Counted from the stretch's first letter, positions 1 through 9,699 are shown. The stretch: DNA of 54,676 nt from Oehlia diaphana (GCA_003833135.1 QZLH01000373.1:42841-97516), one strand, 5' to 3'. Numbers and translations: made by a program. The notes: a model not told the origin generated them from the sequence alone.

Positions 1-139
1 GTATTGTATAAGGATAACTGGTAAAACAACAAATAAATCCATGTGGCTGGGGCTGATGTGGCTGATGCAGGGGAACAGGATAAGAAACGTATACCCCCTG
101 GAACAGGTTAAGATTCCCCATATGTAATTGCTTCAAGTA

Positions 140-155
140 TCACATGACCATGTGA
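140..155. promoter_or_regulatory. Perfect palindrome upstream of ubiquitin-ART gene A
   Basis: TCACATG-AC-CATGTGA is a perfect inverted repeat, 152 bp before the start codon. The same 16 bp occur at almost the same distance before gene B although the surrounding text has diverged. A binding site for a dimeric (E-box type) regulator is an inference. Confidence 0.45.
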
Positions 156-233
156 ACTGTTAGTGAGTTTTTTCAGTAATTTCACATGAAAATTTAGTAT
201 TAACCGTATTTAATAGAAAAAAAAATGATTTAG

Positions 234-243
234 TATATAAAAA
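234..243 (+). promoter_or_regulatory. TATA box of ubiquitin-ART gene A
   Basis: TATATAAAAA lies 65 bp before the ATG at 308, followed by a leader containing ACGCTCCGGACAATAA (259-274) and an A-rich stretch directly before the start. The equivalent place in copy B lacks the TATATAAAA run. Confidence 0.5.
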
Positions 244-307
244 GTATATTCTTTGGTTACGCTCCGGACAATAAGATAACGGCAAAAAAAAGGATAAACA
301 AAAAAAA

Positions 308-1369
308 ATGTCTCAATTATCTCTTGTTGCCTCTGCAATGTCCTCTATACTTGATATTCCTGTAAAAACTTATGATGAATGTATAGCTAATAGATATACC
401 ATTTCACCTGAACAAATTCTAGACCTTGATTTCATTCATAATATTTCTTTAATGTATGTTAGAAATGAAGTTAATGAAGTTGAAGACACTTTCCTTACTT
501 TCACCACCAATCTTATTCAAATTTTTGTCATAAACCTTTCTGGAGACAGTCAGGCAATATTTGTGGATACACATAACACTGTTCTTGAATTGAAGTATAT
601 CATTCAAGATAAGCTTGAATATGATATCAAACTAATACGCCTTGAATTTGCTAATAGACGATTGGAAGATCATAAAACTTTAAGATCGTACAACATTCAA
701 CAAGGAGATAATGTACGTATTTCACTTCGACTATTGGGAGGCAACTTTAACATGGATACCTGTGCTATCAAAAATTACTGCATTATCACAGAAGATTTTT
801 TAGACCCTATATATGATTTTGATTTCACGAATTTAAAAGATAATGGAAAAAAGCGTTATCGTGGGAAACGAGTATTGTATAGAAGACCGTATGGATGGAT
901 GAGAATAGCCCTTAATGTTTCAAAAAAATACGGTCATGATGATAGATGGTTGGGTCAAGTTGGCGATAGTCCTTATGAATGGCCAGTTTCTTATCATGGT
1001 ACAAAAAAAGAATGTTTTAATGCTATTGCTGGAGAAGGTTATCGACTTGATAAAGGAAATCGCTTTAGATATGGAAAAGGAATATATTCAACTCCTATAA
1101 TTGAGATAGCTGAAAATTTTGCTACAATGTTTATGCACAAGGGTACTTTATATAAAGCTGTTTTTCAGAATAGAGTTAATCCCGAAGGGTTTGAAGAACA
1201 TTATGACGTAAAGTATTGGGTTACACCTAATGAAAAAGATATTAGACCATATGGGTTGTGTGTGAAAAAATATTCAAACGATAGTTCTCCAAGACAGATA
1301 CCAATAACATTATGGAATTGTATTCAAAAATATGTATATATTTATAATTTTAATATTAATACTATTTAA
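308..1369 (+). CDS. Ubiquitin / ADP-ribosyltransferase-like fusion protein, copy A
   Basis: Intronless, 353 residues. Residues 1-65 match nothing I recognise. Residues 70-145 read as ubiquitin: start IQIFV, central IQDK and RRLED, and end LRLLGG where ubiquitin has LRLRGG. The positions equivalent to Ile44, Lys48, Lys63 and Val70 are Glu, Arg, Gln and Ser, so the usual interaction patch and main chain-forming lysines are altered. Residues 150-320 carry WPVSYHGT (His230) and YGKGIYSTP (Tyr260), the H and Y signature of PARP-like ADP-ribosyltransferases; a third catalytic residue is not clear. The last ~31 residues (after CVKK) are probably readthrough: compared with copy B, about 185 bp including the original stop region is missing and the frame runs into former 3' flank. 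The ATG sits directly after an A-rich leader 65 bp below a TATA box. ART activity is inferred from motifs only. Confidence 0.82.
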   Translation: MSQLSLVASAMSSILDIPVKTYDECIANRYTISPEQILDLDFIHNISLMYVRNEVNEVEDTFLTFTTNLIQIFVINLSGDSQAIFVDTHNTVLELKYIIQDKLEYDIKLIRLEFANRRLEDHKTLRSYNIQQGDNVRISLRLLGGNFNMDTCAIKNYCIITEDFLDPIYDFDFTNLKDNGKKRYRGKRVLYRRPYGWMRIALNVSKKYGHDDRWLGQVGDSPYEWPVSYHGTKKECFNAIAGEGYRLDKGNRFRYGKGIYSTPIIEIAENFATMFMHKGTLYKAVFQNRVNPEGFEEHYDVKYWVTPNEKDIRPYGLCVKKYSNDSSPRQIPITLWNCIQKYVYIYNFNINTI

Positions 1370-1737
1370 ATTACAGATATCATCAAAAAAGCTTTTTTTT
1401 TATAAAAAAAATGCGCTATCAACTTTAAATCCAATATGCTAAATATATACCCTAGTCCTGAGTTTGGATCATTCCAGAAACTTAGAAACTTAAAAATTCA
1501 AACTGAACAAAACTCCAAACTGATTAAAAAGATCAGACTGACATTATTAGCGTGAATTATAAAATGACCGTTACTTAACTTTTCTAATGTTCTACCTCTG
1601 GTTTCAAGAAAACGAAGTAGAACTGAAGTGGGACCTTCCTATTCCCATGTTCAAGGTTACAAATTGGCTAATAATTTTTAATTTCCTAATTTGAAAAAGA
1701 TTAAAAAGGTAATGGCGAAAGATTAAAATTATACAAT

Positions 1738-1908
1738 ACCGTATTTTGCTGTTAGTAAACACTAACGTACAGTGGAGGTGTACAATTTTAACGTATAAAC
1801 TGGCCCGAGTTTAGGAGTTATGCACTTGCACGTGATAGCGTTAACGTTAATTCCAGGTTAATATCGTACACCTCACTGCACATTAAGGAACCTCCCGCAA
1901 AATACGGT
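1738..1908. mobile_element. MITE-like inverted-repeat element
   Basis: A 171-bp element with perfect 12-bp ends ACCGTATTTTGC (1738-1749) and its complement (1897-1908). The arms extend imperfectly to about 45 bp (GTGGAGGTGTAC inward on the left, its near complement on the right). The matching position in copy B of the duplication has no such element, so it inserted after duplication or was lost from B. There is no coding capacity and no clear target-site duplication. Confidence 0.55.
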
Positions 1909-2168
1909 GATTTTATATTTCTTTCTGACTAACTTTTACAAAGAAACTTTACTTTCTTAACGTTTATTTCAAAAACGTATACTATTACACTTTGCAAATT
2001 AATGTAAAAAATTGCTATACTGAATAATATTAGTGTAAAAAATGGCACCTTTTTATTAGCAATTTAGTTTCTAATATAGGGGGATCATTTTATTCTTGTA
2101 AAATTAATTTATTTGTCACTTACATAATCAAGATTTTATGTTCCATTCCACAATTCTGGGAAAGAATA

Positions 2169-2267
2169 ACACAGGTCGAACAGGCATCAATCAGTCACCA
2201 ATCAGTTACCTGATTGGTGACCGATTGATGACCGATTGATGCCTGATTTTCACTTTTCGATCTGTGT
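2169..2267. repeat. Long imperfect hairpin
   Basis: Left arm from ACACAGGTCGA (2169) through CAGGCATCAATC and GTCACCAATCAG pairs with CTGATTGGTGAC, GATTGATGCCTG and TCGATCTGTGT on the right. The arms are about 40 bp with a short duplicated GATTGATGACC on the right. It could be a small non-autonomous element or a decayed one. No coding potential is visible. Confidence 0.5.
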
Positions 2268-2835
2268 AATATAATTTTAACTAAAGAATTTGTTACTATA
2301 TTTCATATATACTTACATTAGATTTGTTGTAGATGAATCAAGTGGTATAAATTATTTAATGATAAAATGATATAAATGTCATTACAATTTACAATCTAAT
2401 CATCAATTAACATTTTATATGAATGTATCATTTCCAAATCTCAATATTATGACTTATAAAACAATTGTAACATTGTAAATAATTTTATACCATTTTTGTT
2501 ATACGCTAGAATAATATTTATATATATCATTGGATAGAATAACTGACGCACGTCGAGTTTGAGTCTAATCAATCTGATTATTCTGATATTTTTTATTTTT
2601 AATGTGATAGATAAATTTATCTAATAATAAAAATTTATTAAGCCTGGTAAATTTAATAATTTAAGCAATCAGACAAGTCAGTCATTTTTTTTAAAAAAAA
2701 TAAAATAGATAAAAATAAAAGAATTTTTAGTGCTTGAAATAAATATATGGAATTTCCGAATGTCACGCGCCATTCATTGACTTTGTGTAAGGGGATTATG
2801 GCAAACCGTTCAGATCAAAAGTTTTGCTGCTATCA

Positions 2836-2971
2836 CAGCAGGTACCTGTTACTTTCATGACAGATATCTGCTGTTTTCACGGAGATTCCTGCTGAATTTG
2901 TGGCTGAATTTGCAGCAGATATCTACTGAATTCACCGCTGGATTTGCGGCAGAACTTGTAGCAGGTACCTG
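2836..2971. repeat. Degenerate repeat cluster bounded by AGCAGGTACCTG
   Basis: About 136 bp less AT-rich than its surroundings, bounded by AGCAGGTACCTG on both sides (2837-2848, 2960-2971), with internal variants such as CAGATATCTGCTG and GCTGAATTTG repeated. It is a degenerate short-repeat array or a decayed mobile-element piece. Confidence 0.4.
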
Positions 2972-3604
2972 ACAGTTGCAAATATGGTATCGTATTTTTT
3001 CTGGTTTAAATTTATTTCTTGGTTTCACATTTATAGTAATCTACCGAACTATTTGATACAAGCGAGTTTATTTCCTTTTCAGCAATGACTTTCATCTCAT
3101 AATTCTGCCCGTCGCAATAAATTTTGCTAGAATTAATCGGTATGTAACTATGTATATAATAAATGTATCATGTACACGCGGATTGAATTTTACAGTTTTC
3201 GGCATTTATAATCTGCTTTTTTTAATTAATTATACCGGAATATTAAAAAAGGCCAAAAAAGTTTGTGTTACATAAATCTAACATGGAATAATTAACCTTT
3301 GAGTAAGCGATATTTGACAAAGAAGAACAATAATTTGTATAATTCGCAGTAATTATTAAATATCTCACATTTTAACTTTTGTATTTTTGCGTGTTTGCCT
3401 CACGCTATTTAGCAATCAATATTTGCACATAAGAGATAGAGCACAATAATATCAATTCGCACGTATGATTTTTATTTTATTTGTAAACATAACGGACAAC
3501 TTCTCAGACCTACTAATTCAAGAGTTTTCCAGAGATACTTTGTGTAATACATATGCAATAAAAGCTATTTATCATCTTTGGTATATTTAATGATATAATA
3601 GTAA

Positions 3605-4439
3605 CTATCTATTACGAAAGTTCTCTAAGAATAAGGTTAAAATCAAGTACCCATTAGGTAATAGATGTGTATTCCAGTTATAAGGATATTAAATTTGGTT
3701 ATTATTTGCGTCCCAATGAATAGCATATAGAGGTCGGTTTGAGATGTTATTTTGAGCAATTGCAGCAATTGAAGCTTGTCGGGGATTCGGATTTCGACAA
3801 ATGGATTCAGATATAGCAATGTCGATGTATTCAATCCCAATCCAATGTTGTTGAGCATGGGTAATCCTGTTTATTGCATTTGCTCGGTCATGATCTCTAT
3901 CTGCAAGGATTCAGATCTGTTAAGTCTCAAACCATTTGCATTTTTCCTAAATAAAGATTTAATACAATTACCTCTACCCATACGTCGGGGAGGACATTTA
4001 TAAACAATAGGTTTAATGCATTGTCTACATGTCGGTTGAGTGTACCACACACCAACGTCGGGCCGACGTTCTATGCCTTCAACAATACATATTCCGTGAT
4101 TTACTACATACCAGGCTGGATTGTGTGCTTCAGCCAAATTCGCTAGTCGCCGATGGATAGCTTCCTTGGCACATCCATCATACTAAATTATGAATATAAA
4201 TTTTCCAGGATTAATAAATGATATACAGTATACGAGCGTGTAGGCTATAATTGAACTTACTTTAATAAATAAATCGTTTCCAACCCTGTCAGCATCATAT
4301 TTTGCATGTATTACTTCGAGCCAACACTGTTCATATCTAGTTCATTAGGAAGAGGGACCTTGACGACATCACCTTTTAGTTTTCGCTCCAATAATTGATC
4401 AATAATCGCACAGATCTGTTGCAGTCACTCGTTAGCCAT
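3605..4439 (-). pseudogene. Decayed gene, possibly PD-(D/E)XK (Uma2-like) nuclease family
   Basis: Conceptual reading on the minus strand from an ATG at 4439 gives a broken protein. MANE is followed by an in-frame stop, then LLERKLKGDVVKVPLPNEL, a frameshift near 4330, CWLEVIHAKYDADRVGND, and a likely intron (about 4260 to 4185). The next exon contains EGIERRPDVGVWYTQPTC, a CRQC motif and KCPP. After another frame change near 3890 it continues RDHDRANAINRI, IGIEYIDIAIS and YAIHWDANNNQ, then a stop, then NWNTHLLPNGYLIL. At least two stops and two frame changes show it is dead. The PDVGVW segment followed by an acidic/basic pattern resembles Uma2-type restriction-endonuclease-like folds that I recall as common in these fungi; that family call is from memory and uncertain. 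Confidence 0.55.
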
Positions 4440-5036
4440 GATATTACTATTGTTATTAAACAGTATTAAACGTCGCTTACCTGATTAATTTGTAGATATT
4501 TGTCTGGTCTCTAATGACATTTCTACACCTTACTCCTGTTGCAACACTCTTATTGAAATAAAAGATAAAGTCATTCGAAAGTAAACACGAGAACACGAGA
4601 AAACGCAGAGCAGGATATAAACCTGTAAAGTGATAAAATGAATTTTTAAGATTCTATTTTTTCAAGGAGTTTTGAGAAAATTGAGAAAGTTTGAGGGCAT
4701 ATATACTTGTAAAAACCCTTCATTACTAATAGTAAATAAACTCTTTGATCAGTGACGGCAAAAAGCCAAAAACACAAAAAAAATGAGCAATTAAACACGT
4801 GACCTGATCTTAGATACAAGGAATAACTTTGGATGAAATTTGTAGTTGAATAGTACCCTGGTACTATATTAGGGGACACTATTGCTGGAGGTACTGTATG
4901 CCGCACTATACGATAAATCTCGAATTATTTCACTCGTATAGATTTTATTAACCAAGCACAATTCTATAATGCGATGCAATATAATCATGCGTTTAATAGT
5001 AAAAAACATATTTTAGAATCCTGTTAATGGTTATTC

Positions 5037-5412
5037 AATTTATACCTCATTCATAAACTCTGATGTGATATTTTTTGAGTTTTTAAACTTTTCAGAGCTA
5101 CTTCCATGGGTTAACACTTCATACAGAAGATGTGAAGTATCAATTTCATTCTTCCATATTGCCTATATATACACTGCTTCTTGCAATATACTCGATATTG
5201 TAAAATTGATCATAAGGTAACCATTCTAATGTTGTGTAGAAATTTTTTCCTGACAGCTGAGCATGTTGAACAAATTTGTCAATGTTAGCGTCCATTTTCC
5301 AAAATTTCGTTGAAAATTTTCTGGGGCACATACTCGACATACATACGTTTCCAATAACATCTGGTGCCTTCATTACACATAAGACTATAGGAAAAGTTCT
5401 TCCATTATTCAA
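5037..5412 (-). pseudogene. TKL-type protein kinase relic, N-terminal part
   Basis: A minus-strand reading gives a Cys-containing start, then DANIDKFVQHAQL, then LEWLPYDQFYNIEYIA. This is the lead-in to the glycine loop that precedes many fungal TKL kinases of this lineage. Where the glycine loop should follow, the frame degrades. A further piece, KFKNSKNITSEFMNEV (about 5037-5100), corresponds to the beta3-to-alphaC region and ends in stops. The rest of the kinase, including catalytic and DFG motifs, is absent. It lies between the two ubiquitin-ART copies and shows the spacer was once a kinase locus or received a fragment of one. Confidence 0.6.
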
Positions 5413-5576
5413 GAAAATAGTAAACCTTTTTGACAGCGAAATAAAGTAAATACCAATTGCGATAAAAAAGAATACCTTTTATAGCCACGAAATCTCGCGC
5501 AGTATATCAAACGTTATGTTTGGCGCAGTATACTGGCGATAATAGAAAATGTGAAAAGACGTAATTGCTTCAAATA

Positions 5577-5592
5577 TCACATGACCATGTGA
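5577..5592. promoter_or_regulatory. Perfect palindrome upstream of ubiquitin-ART gene B
   Basis: The same TCACATG-AC-CATGTGA 16-mer as before gene A, 151 bp before the ATG. It is retained in spite of drift in neighbouring bases. Confidence 0.45.
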
Positions 5593-5743
5593 ACTATTAA
5601 TTGAATTTTTTTAGCATTTTCACATGAAGATTTAGTATTAACCGTATTAATACTCTCAACAAAAAAAAAATAATAATTTAAGTATATTCTTTGTTACGCT
5701 CCGGACAATAAGATAACGGCAAAAAAAAGATAAACAAAAAAAA

Positions 5744-6715
5744 ATGTCTCAATTATCTCTTGTTGCCTCTGCAATGTCCTCTATACTTGATATTCCTGTA
5801 AAAACTTATGATGAATGTATAGCTAATGGATGTACCATTTCACCTGAACAAATTTTAGACCTTGATTTCATTCATAATATTTCTTTAATGTATGTTAGAA
5901 ATGAATTTAATGAAGTTGAAGACACTTTCCTTACTTTCACCACCCCTAATTTTATTCAAATTTTTGTCATAAACCTTTCTGGAGACAGTCAGGCAATATT
6001 TGTGGATACACATAACACTGTTCTTGAATTGAAGTATATCATTCAAGATAAGCTTGAATATGATATCAAATTAATACGCCTTGAATTTGCTAATAGACGA
6101 TTGGAAGATCATAAAACTTTAAGATCTTACAACATTCAACAAGGAGATAATGTACATATTTCACTTCGACTATTGGGAGGGAACTTTAACATGGATACCT
6201 GTGCTATCAAAAATTACTGCATTATCACAGAAGATTTTTTAGACCCTAAATATGACTATGATTTCACGAATTTAAATGATAGTGGACAAAAGTATTATCG
6301 TGGGAAACGAGTATTGTATAGAAGGCCTTGTGGGTGGGAGAGAATAGCCCTTAATGTTTCAAGAAAATATGGTCATGATGATAGATGGTTGGGTCAAGTT
6401 GGCGATAGTCCTTATGAATGGCCAGTTTCTTATCATGGTACAAAAAAAGAATGTTTTAATGCTATTGCTGGAGAAGGTTATCGACTTGATAAAGGAAATC
6501 GCATTAGATATGGAAAAGGAATATATTCAACTCCTATAATTGAGATAGCTGAAAATTTTGCTACAATGTTTATGCACAAGGGTACTTTATATAAAGCTGT
6601 TTTTCAGAATAGAGTTAATCCCGAAGGGTTTGAAGAACATAATGACGGAAAGTATTGGGTTACACCTGATGAAAAAGATATTAGACCATATGGGCTATGT
6701 GTGAAAAAAATTTAA
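5744..6715 (+). CDS. Ubiquitin / ADP-ribosyltransferase-like fusion protein, copy B
   Basis: Intronless, 323 residues, ending CVKKI at a stop that is probably the ancestral one. It has the same layout as copy A: unknown N-terminal 65 residues, ubiquitin fold from NFIQIFV to LRLLGG (about 70-146), then an ART-like domain with WPVSYHGT (His231) and YGKGIYSTP (Tyr261). One residue is gained before the ubiquitin part (TTPNF against TTNL). Differences from copy A cluster just after the ubiquitin and around residues 165-200; the rest is nearly identical. The A-rich leader and GCTCCGGAC motif (5699-5707) are kept but the TATATAAAA run is missing, so expression may be weaker or start differently. The Gly-Gly before the ART domain could in principle be a deubiquitinase cleavage site, but the following NFNMD gives no direct support. 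Confidence 0.82.
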   Translation: MSQLSLVASAMSSILDIPVKTYDECIANGCTISPEQILDLDFIHNISLMYVRNEFNEVEDTFLTFTTPNFIQIFVINLSGDSQAIFVDTHNTVLELKYIIQDKLEYDIKLIRLEFANRRLEDHKTLRSYNIQQGDNVHISLRLLGGNFNMDTCAIKNYCIITEDFLDPKYDYDFTNLNDSGQKYYRGKRVLYRRPCGWERIALNVSRKYGHDDRWLGQVGDSPYEWPVSYHGTKKECFNAIAGEGYRLDKGNRIRYGKGIYSTPIIEIAENFATMFMHKGTLYKAVFQNRVNPEGFEEHNDGKYWVTPDEKDIRPYGLCVKKI

Positions 6716-6754
6716 ACAATAATTCCTCAGTCTTTTTTATGGCCTGATTTTGTA

Positions 6755-6760
6755 AATAAA
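6755..6760 (+). terminator. Putative polyadenylation signal of ubiquitin-ART gene B
   Basis: AATAAA lies 40 bp after the stop codon. It falls in the segment deleted from copy A. Confidence 0.35.
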
Positions 6761-7757
6761 TTTGTCTTCCGTATTTTATTAAAAAAAATTCGAATTAAAG
6801 TTATGATAAAACGTTATCATTTTACAAATGTTATAAGATTAAATATAAAAAAATTGCTTATGGTAATTACAATAATGCGTACTCATTTCTAATTTAATTT
6901 TCTTTATTCTCACCATAATAGATACCAATCTTTTATGTTAATATTATGGAATTGTATTCAAAAAAAAATGAATAAATAAATAAATAAACCATAATAACAT
7001 TAAATATATAAAAGGTAGGTAGTAAAGGTAGTAGTAACGTATCGACACCATACAACAATTAATTAAAAGTCCGCTAAAACTTAGATACTATTCAAATTAC
7101 AGATATCGTATCAAAAAAACTTTTTTTTAAAATGTGAATACTTTTTGCTAATCATAAACCCTAGTTCCTAAGTTTAGATTAATAACAATTTAAATTCAAA
7201 CTGAACAAAACTCCAAACTAGTTTAAAAGAAACACTCAAAATCAGACAACGTTAATAACGAATCAAAAATTGATCTCATGTTCTACCTGGTTTTAACAAA
7301 TTTAGCTAACAATTTTTAATTCTCAAGAGCAATCTATAAATTTGAAAAATTAAAAAGGTAAGGCAAAAAAGAATGATGGTATACAGTCAACCAGTTGAAT
7401 TGAATATACTCGGATTTTTACTATACGCTTGTACCTGAACAAAATATTTTTTTCTTTTATAATTATACAAAAATGGTACCTTTTTTATTAGCAATTTAAT
7501 AGGGGGATCATTTTATTCTTGTAGGTTCAGAATATTTAAAACTTGTTTATTTTATATTTAAAAAAATTAAATCTAACTATAATTTTAACTAAAGAATTTA
7601 CTATATTTCTATATCATCAATTTATCATTTTATATGAATATATCATCAATATTGCACGTCTTGAAGTTTGATATTTTTGTATTACATATTTTTTTGATAA
7701 ATTTCTTTAATAAAATTCATTAACTGTTAAGCTTGGAAATTTTAATGTTTAATTATA

Positions 7758-8472
7758 CCTTTAAAAATAGTAATTTAATTAATTTAATATAATAAAATGT
7801 AATGAGTTATTTTTAGAAAATTATCTAAAAAATTTATGCGACTAAATAAATATCGTACGATTGATCATAGATCTACATGTCTACAGGACGAGACAACTAC
7901 TTCGACTAGTTACGACGTATATATTATATACAAGTATAATTTAAGATTCTGTAGGTTTTTTAAAAGGTTTTTTAAGCAAAATGTCTTTCGATAAAGGTAG
8001 GTTCAACATATCTGAGTTCTGACTTTCTTGCATATCTTATCTATGAACAGAAATCAGCGCGTATTTCGAAGAAACGCGTTCTGCAAAAATATCCTATAGT
8101 TAATTTCATGTGTAAAAAAAAAATAATATTCGAAACAATTTAAAGATAAACCATGGACAGACAAAAATACCTTTGGAAGAAATTTGACGAAAGGCTTATC
8201 GAAAAGTTTATTTATAATGTGCGGTTCCGTTCCTGCAAGTGATGTGGGAATTCCAACGGGTTACGTTCCTGTAAGAATCAGTGTATTCATGGAATATGAG
8301 GTTGCGCTCTCCGCCCTCGTCTTGAGTGTAGGGTGACTTTGAAGAAGCTGCGTTTTCGCGATAATATAAAATATGGGGTTGCGTTTCCCACCTTCCATCG
8401 CTCATTGATATATATATATATGTATTATAAAATAGATTATATATATATATATTATCTTTGTTGCAGTTGAAA
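7758..8472. other. Spacer without recognised gene
   Basis: AT-rich sequence, with a (TA)n run near 8409-8450. A 65-codon open frame on the minus strand (8208-8405) has no recognisable family features. Confidence 0.5.
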
Positions 8473-9690
8473 AATGAGGATGATTATCGAGAAAATGCGA
8501 GGTAAAGAAACTGATTGAGGAGAAACGGGTAAGAAAATTAGTGTTCCGTTCATGAAGAATTCGACTGGCAGCACATTGGTTCTATCTAATAGATTGGAAT
8601 CAAACGAAAGGCCTATTTACGTTTGATCGACATTTTTGATAAGTCTGCAAAAAAGAAATTGAAGAGTACAACCGAGGATTATCTCCCTCAAGTTCAGGTT
8701 CAGTCTAATAGCAACCATGCCGATTTTTTCTGATGATTTAGACATTGTTACGAAAGCGAGGAGCTATCATCCGAAGTTATGAAAGTTATGAAAGTATCAT
8801 GCGTGGTTAGGAGAATGGCTATTACTAAATCAAATGATGATGGTGTGAGTTGAAATGTGTATTTACGTAATTCATTTTTAAAAGCTACGCTTAAGTAATC
8901 AACTCAAGATACCACATCTGAGACCACGCGAAATGACTATAATACACCACGAAAACCAACCCTCAGCGAACATTCTATACAATATTTAGCAAAATATTTC
9001 GATAAATGTTAACAATGTATAATCAGGAAAGCTGATCGAGTCGATGTAATTCCAGAAGATATTTGTGGCTGGCTTGTACATGTATTATTGGTAATAAACA
9101 TCAACCTCGATGTTAAATCAAATATTTATTAAAGATCTCTTTACTTAATCAGAGAAAGATGCATCCAAGAGTACTATAATGACTCCATTGATTGCTGATT
9201 ATCAATTTCGGAAGGTTTGTGAAACTATTCTTTATGAATTTATTTTTTTCCAGGACTCTAATGTGTCCTCTTTCTTGGAATGGCCGACTAACTTATACTG
9301 TTTAAATTCAGTTTCCCTATGATCAACGAAAATACAATGAATCACAATATTGGGGAAAGGAACACGCCGTATATAGGATTGTGCTTTATTCAAAGGAAAT
9401 TTAATCATTTTATAAAGAATACATGTTTGATTGGATTGAAGTGCAAGCTGACTGTATTAAGATGTGAAGTTGTTGTTTCCAGAGTTTGATTTAACATTAA
9501 ATAAAGTAGATGGTATTGGTGTGAAAGTCGCAAGCAATAAAAAGATTGTATTCATCGAAATTTTAGGAGGTCCCGAGAATGCCATTTTAAACATGTAAGA
9601 GAGGACACCGAGGGCGGTATTTCTACTCGGAGACTACCTATATAAGAACGCAGAAAATGTTAAGAACTTGCGCACATTTTATGATTCAGT
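8473..9690 (+). pseudogene. Decayed member of an expanded fungal gene family (KIVFIE...GGPE type)
   Basis: Plus-strand fragments appear in order across about 1.2 kb: EEYNRGLSPSSSGS (about 8661), VVRRMAITKSNDDGV (about 8800), TLSEHSIQYLAKYFDKC, an in-frame stop, QCIIRKADRVDVIPEDICGW (8961-9080), then LNKVDGIGVKVASN, KKIVFIEILGGPENAILNM (about 9540-9597), a stop, and LLGDYLYKNAENVKNLRTF (to about 9690). Stops and frame changes throughout make it a pseudogene. I recall intact relatives in arbuscular mycorrhizal fungi. The beta-strand KIVFIE followed by GGPE is reminiscent of a PD-(D/E)XK core, which is inference only. Confidence 0.55.
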
Positions 9691-9699
9691 GTATTGGTA

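Larger units (their letters stand above)
124..2660 (+). repeat. Direct duplication, copy A
   Basis: This block carries the first ubiquitin-ART gene with its promoter and 3' flank and is repeated about 5.44 kb downstream at 5561-7757. Matching landmarks are the CACATG palindrome upstream, the leader with GCTCCGGAC, the coding region, and a 3' flank ending in similar AT-rich text around 2614-2660. The coding part is nearly identical between copies; the flanks have drifted and carry indels. Copy A has gained an inverted-repeat element at 1738-1908 and lost about 185 bp just after the gene. Outer edges are approximate. Confidence 0.8.
5561..7757 (+). repeat. Direct duplication, copy B
   Basis: Counterpart of 124-2660. 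It starts at a shared GTAATTGCTTCAA and includes the CACATG palindrome, leader, gene and 3' flank. Shared late landmarks include TAGGGGGATCATTTTATTCT (7500 here, 2078 in copy A). It retains about 185 bp after the gene that copy A lost, but lacks the 1738-1908 insertion and the copy A TATA run. Edges are approximate. Confidence 0.8.

Noticed and set aside
4646..4906. 86-codon minus-strand frame with a hydrophobic stretch
   Set aside because: No domain and no continuity with the pseudogenes on either side; the hydrophobic run reflects AT-rich composition.
8208..8405. 65-codon minus-strand open frame with Cys/Asn-Gly text
   Set aside because: No recognisable family; the DNA looks like degenerate short repeats, and a poly-TA tract follows directly.
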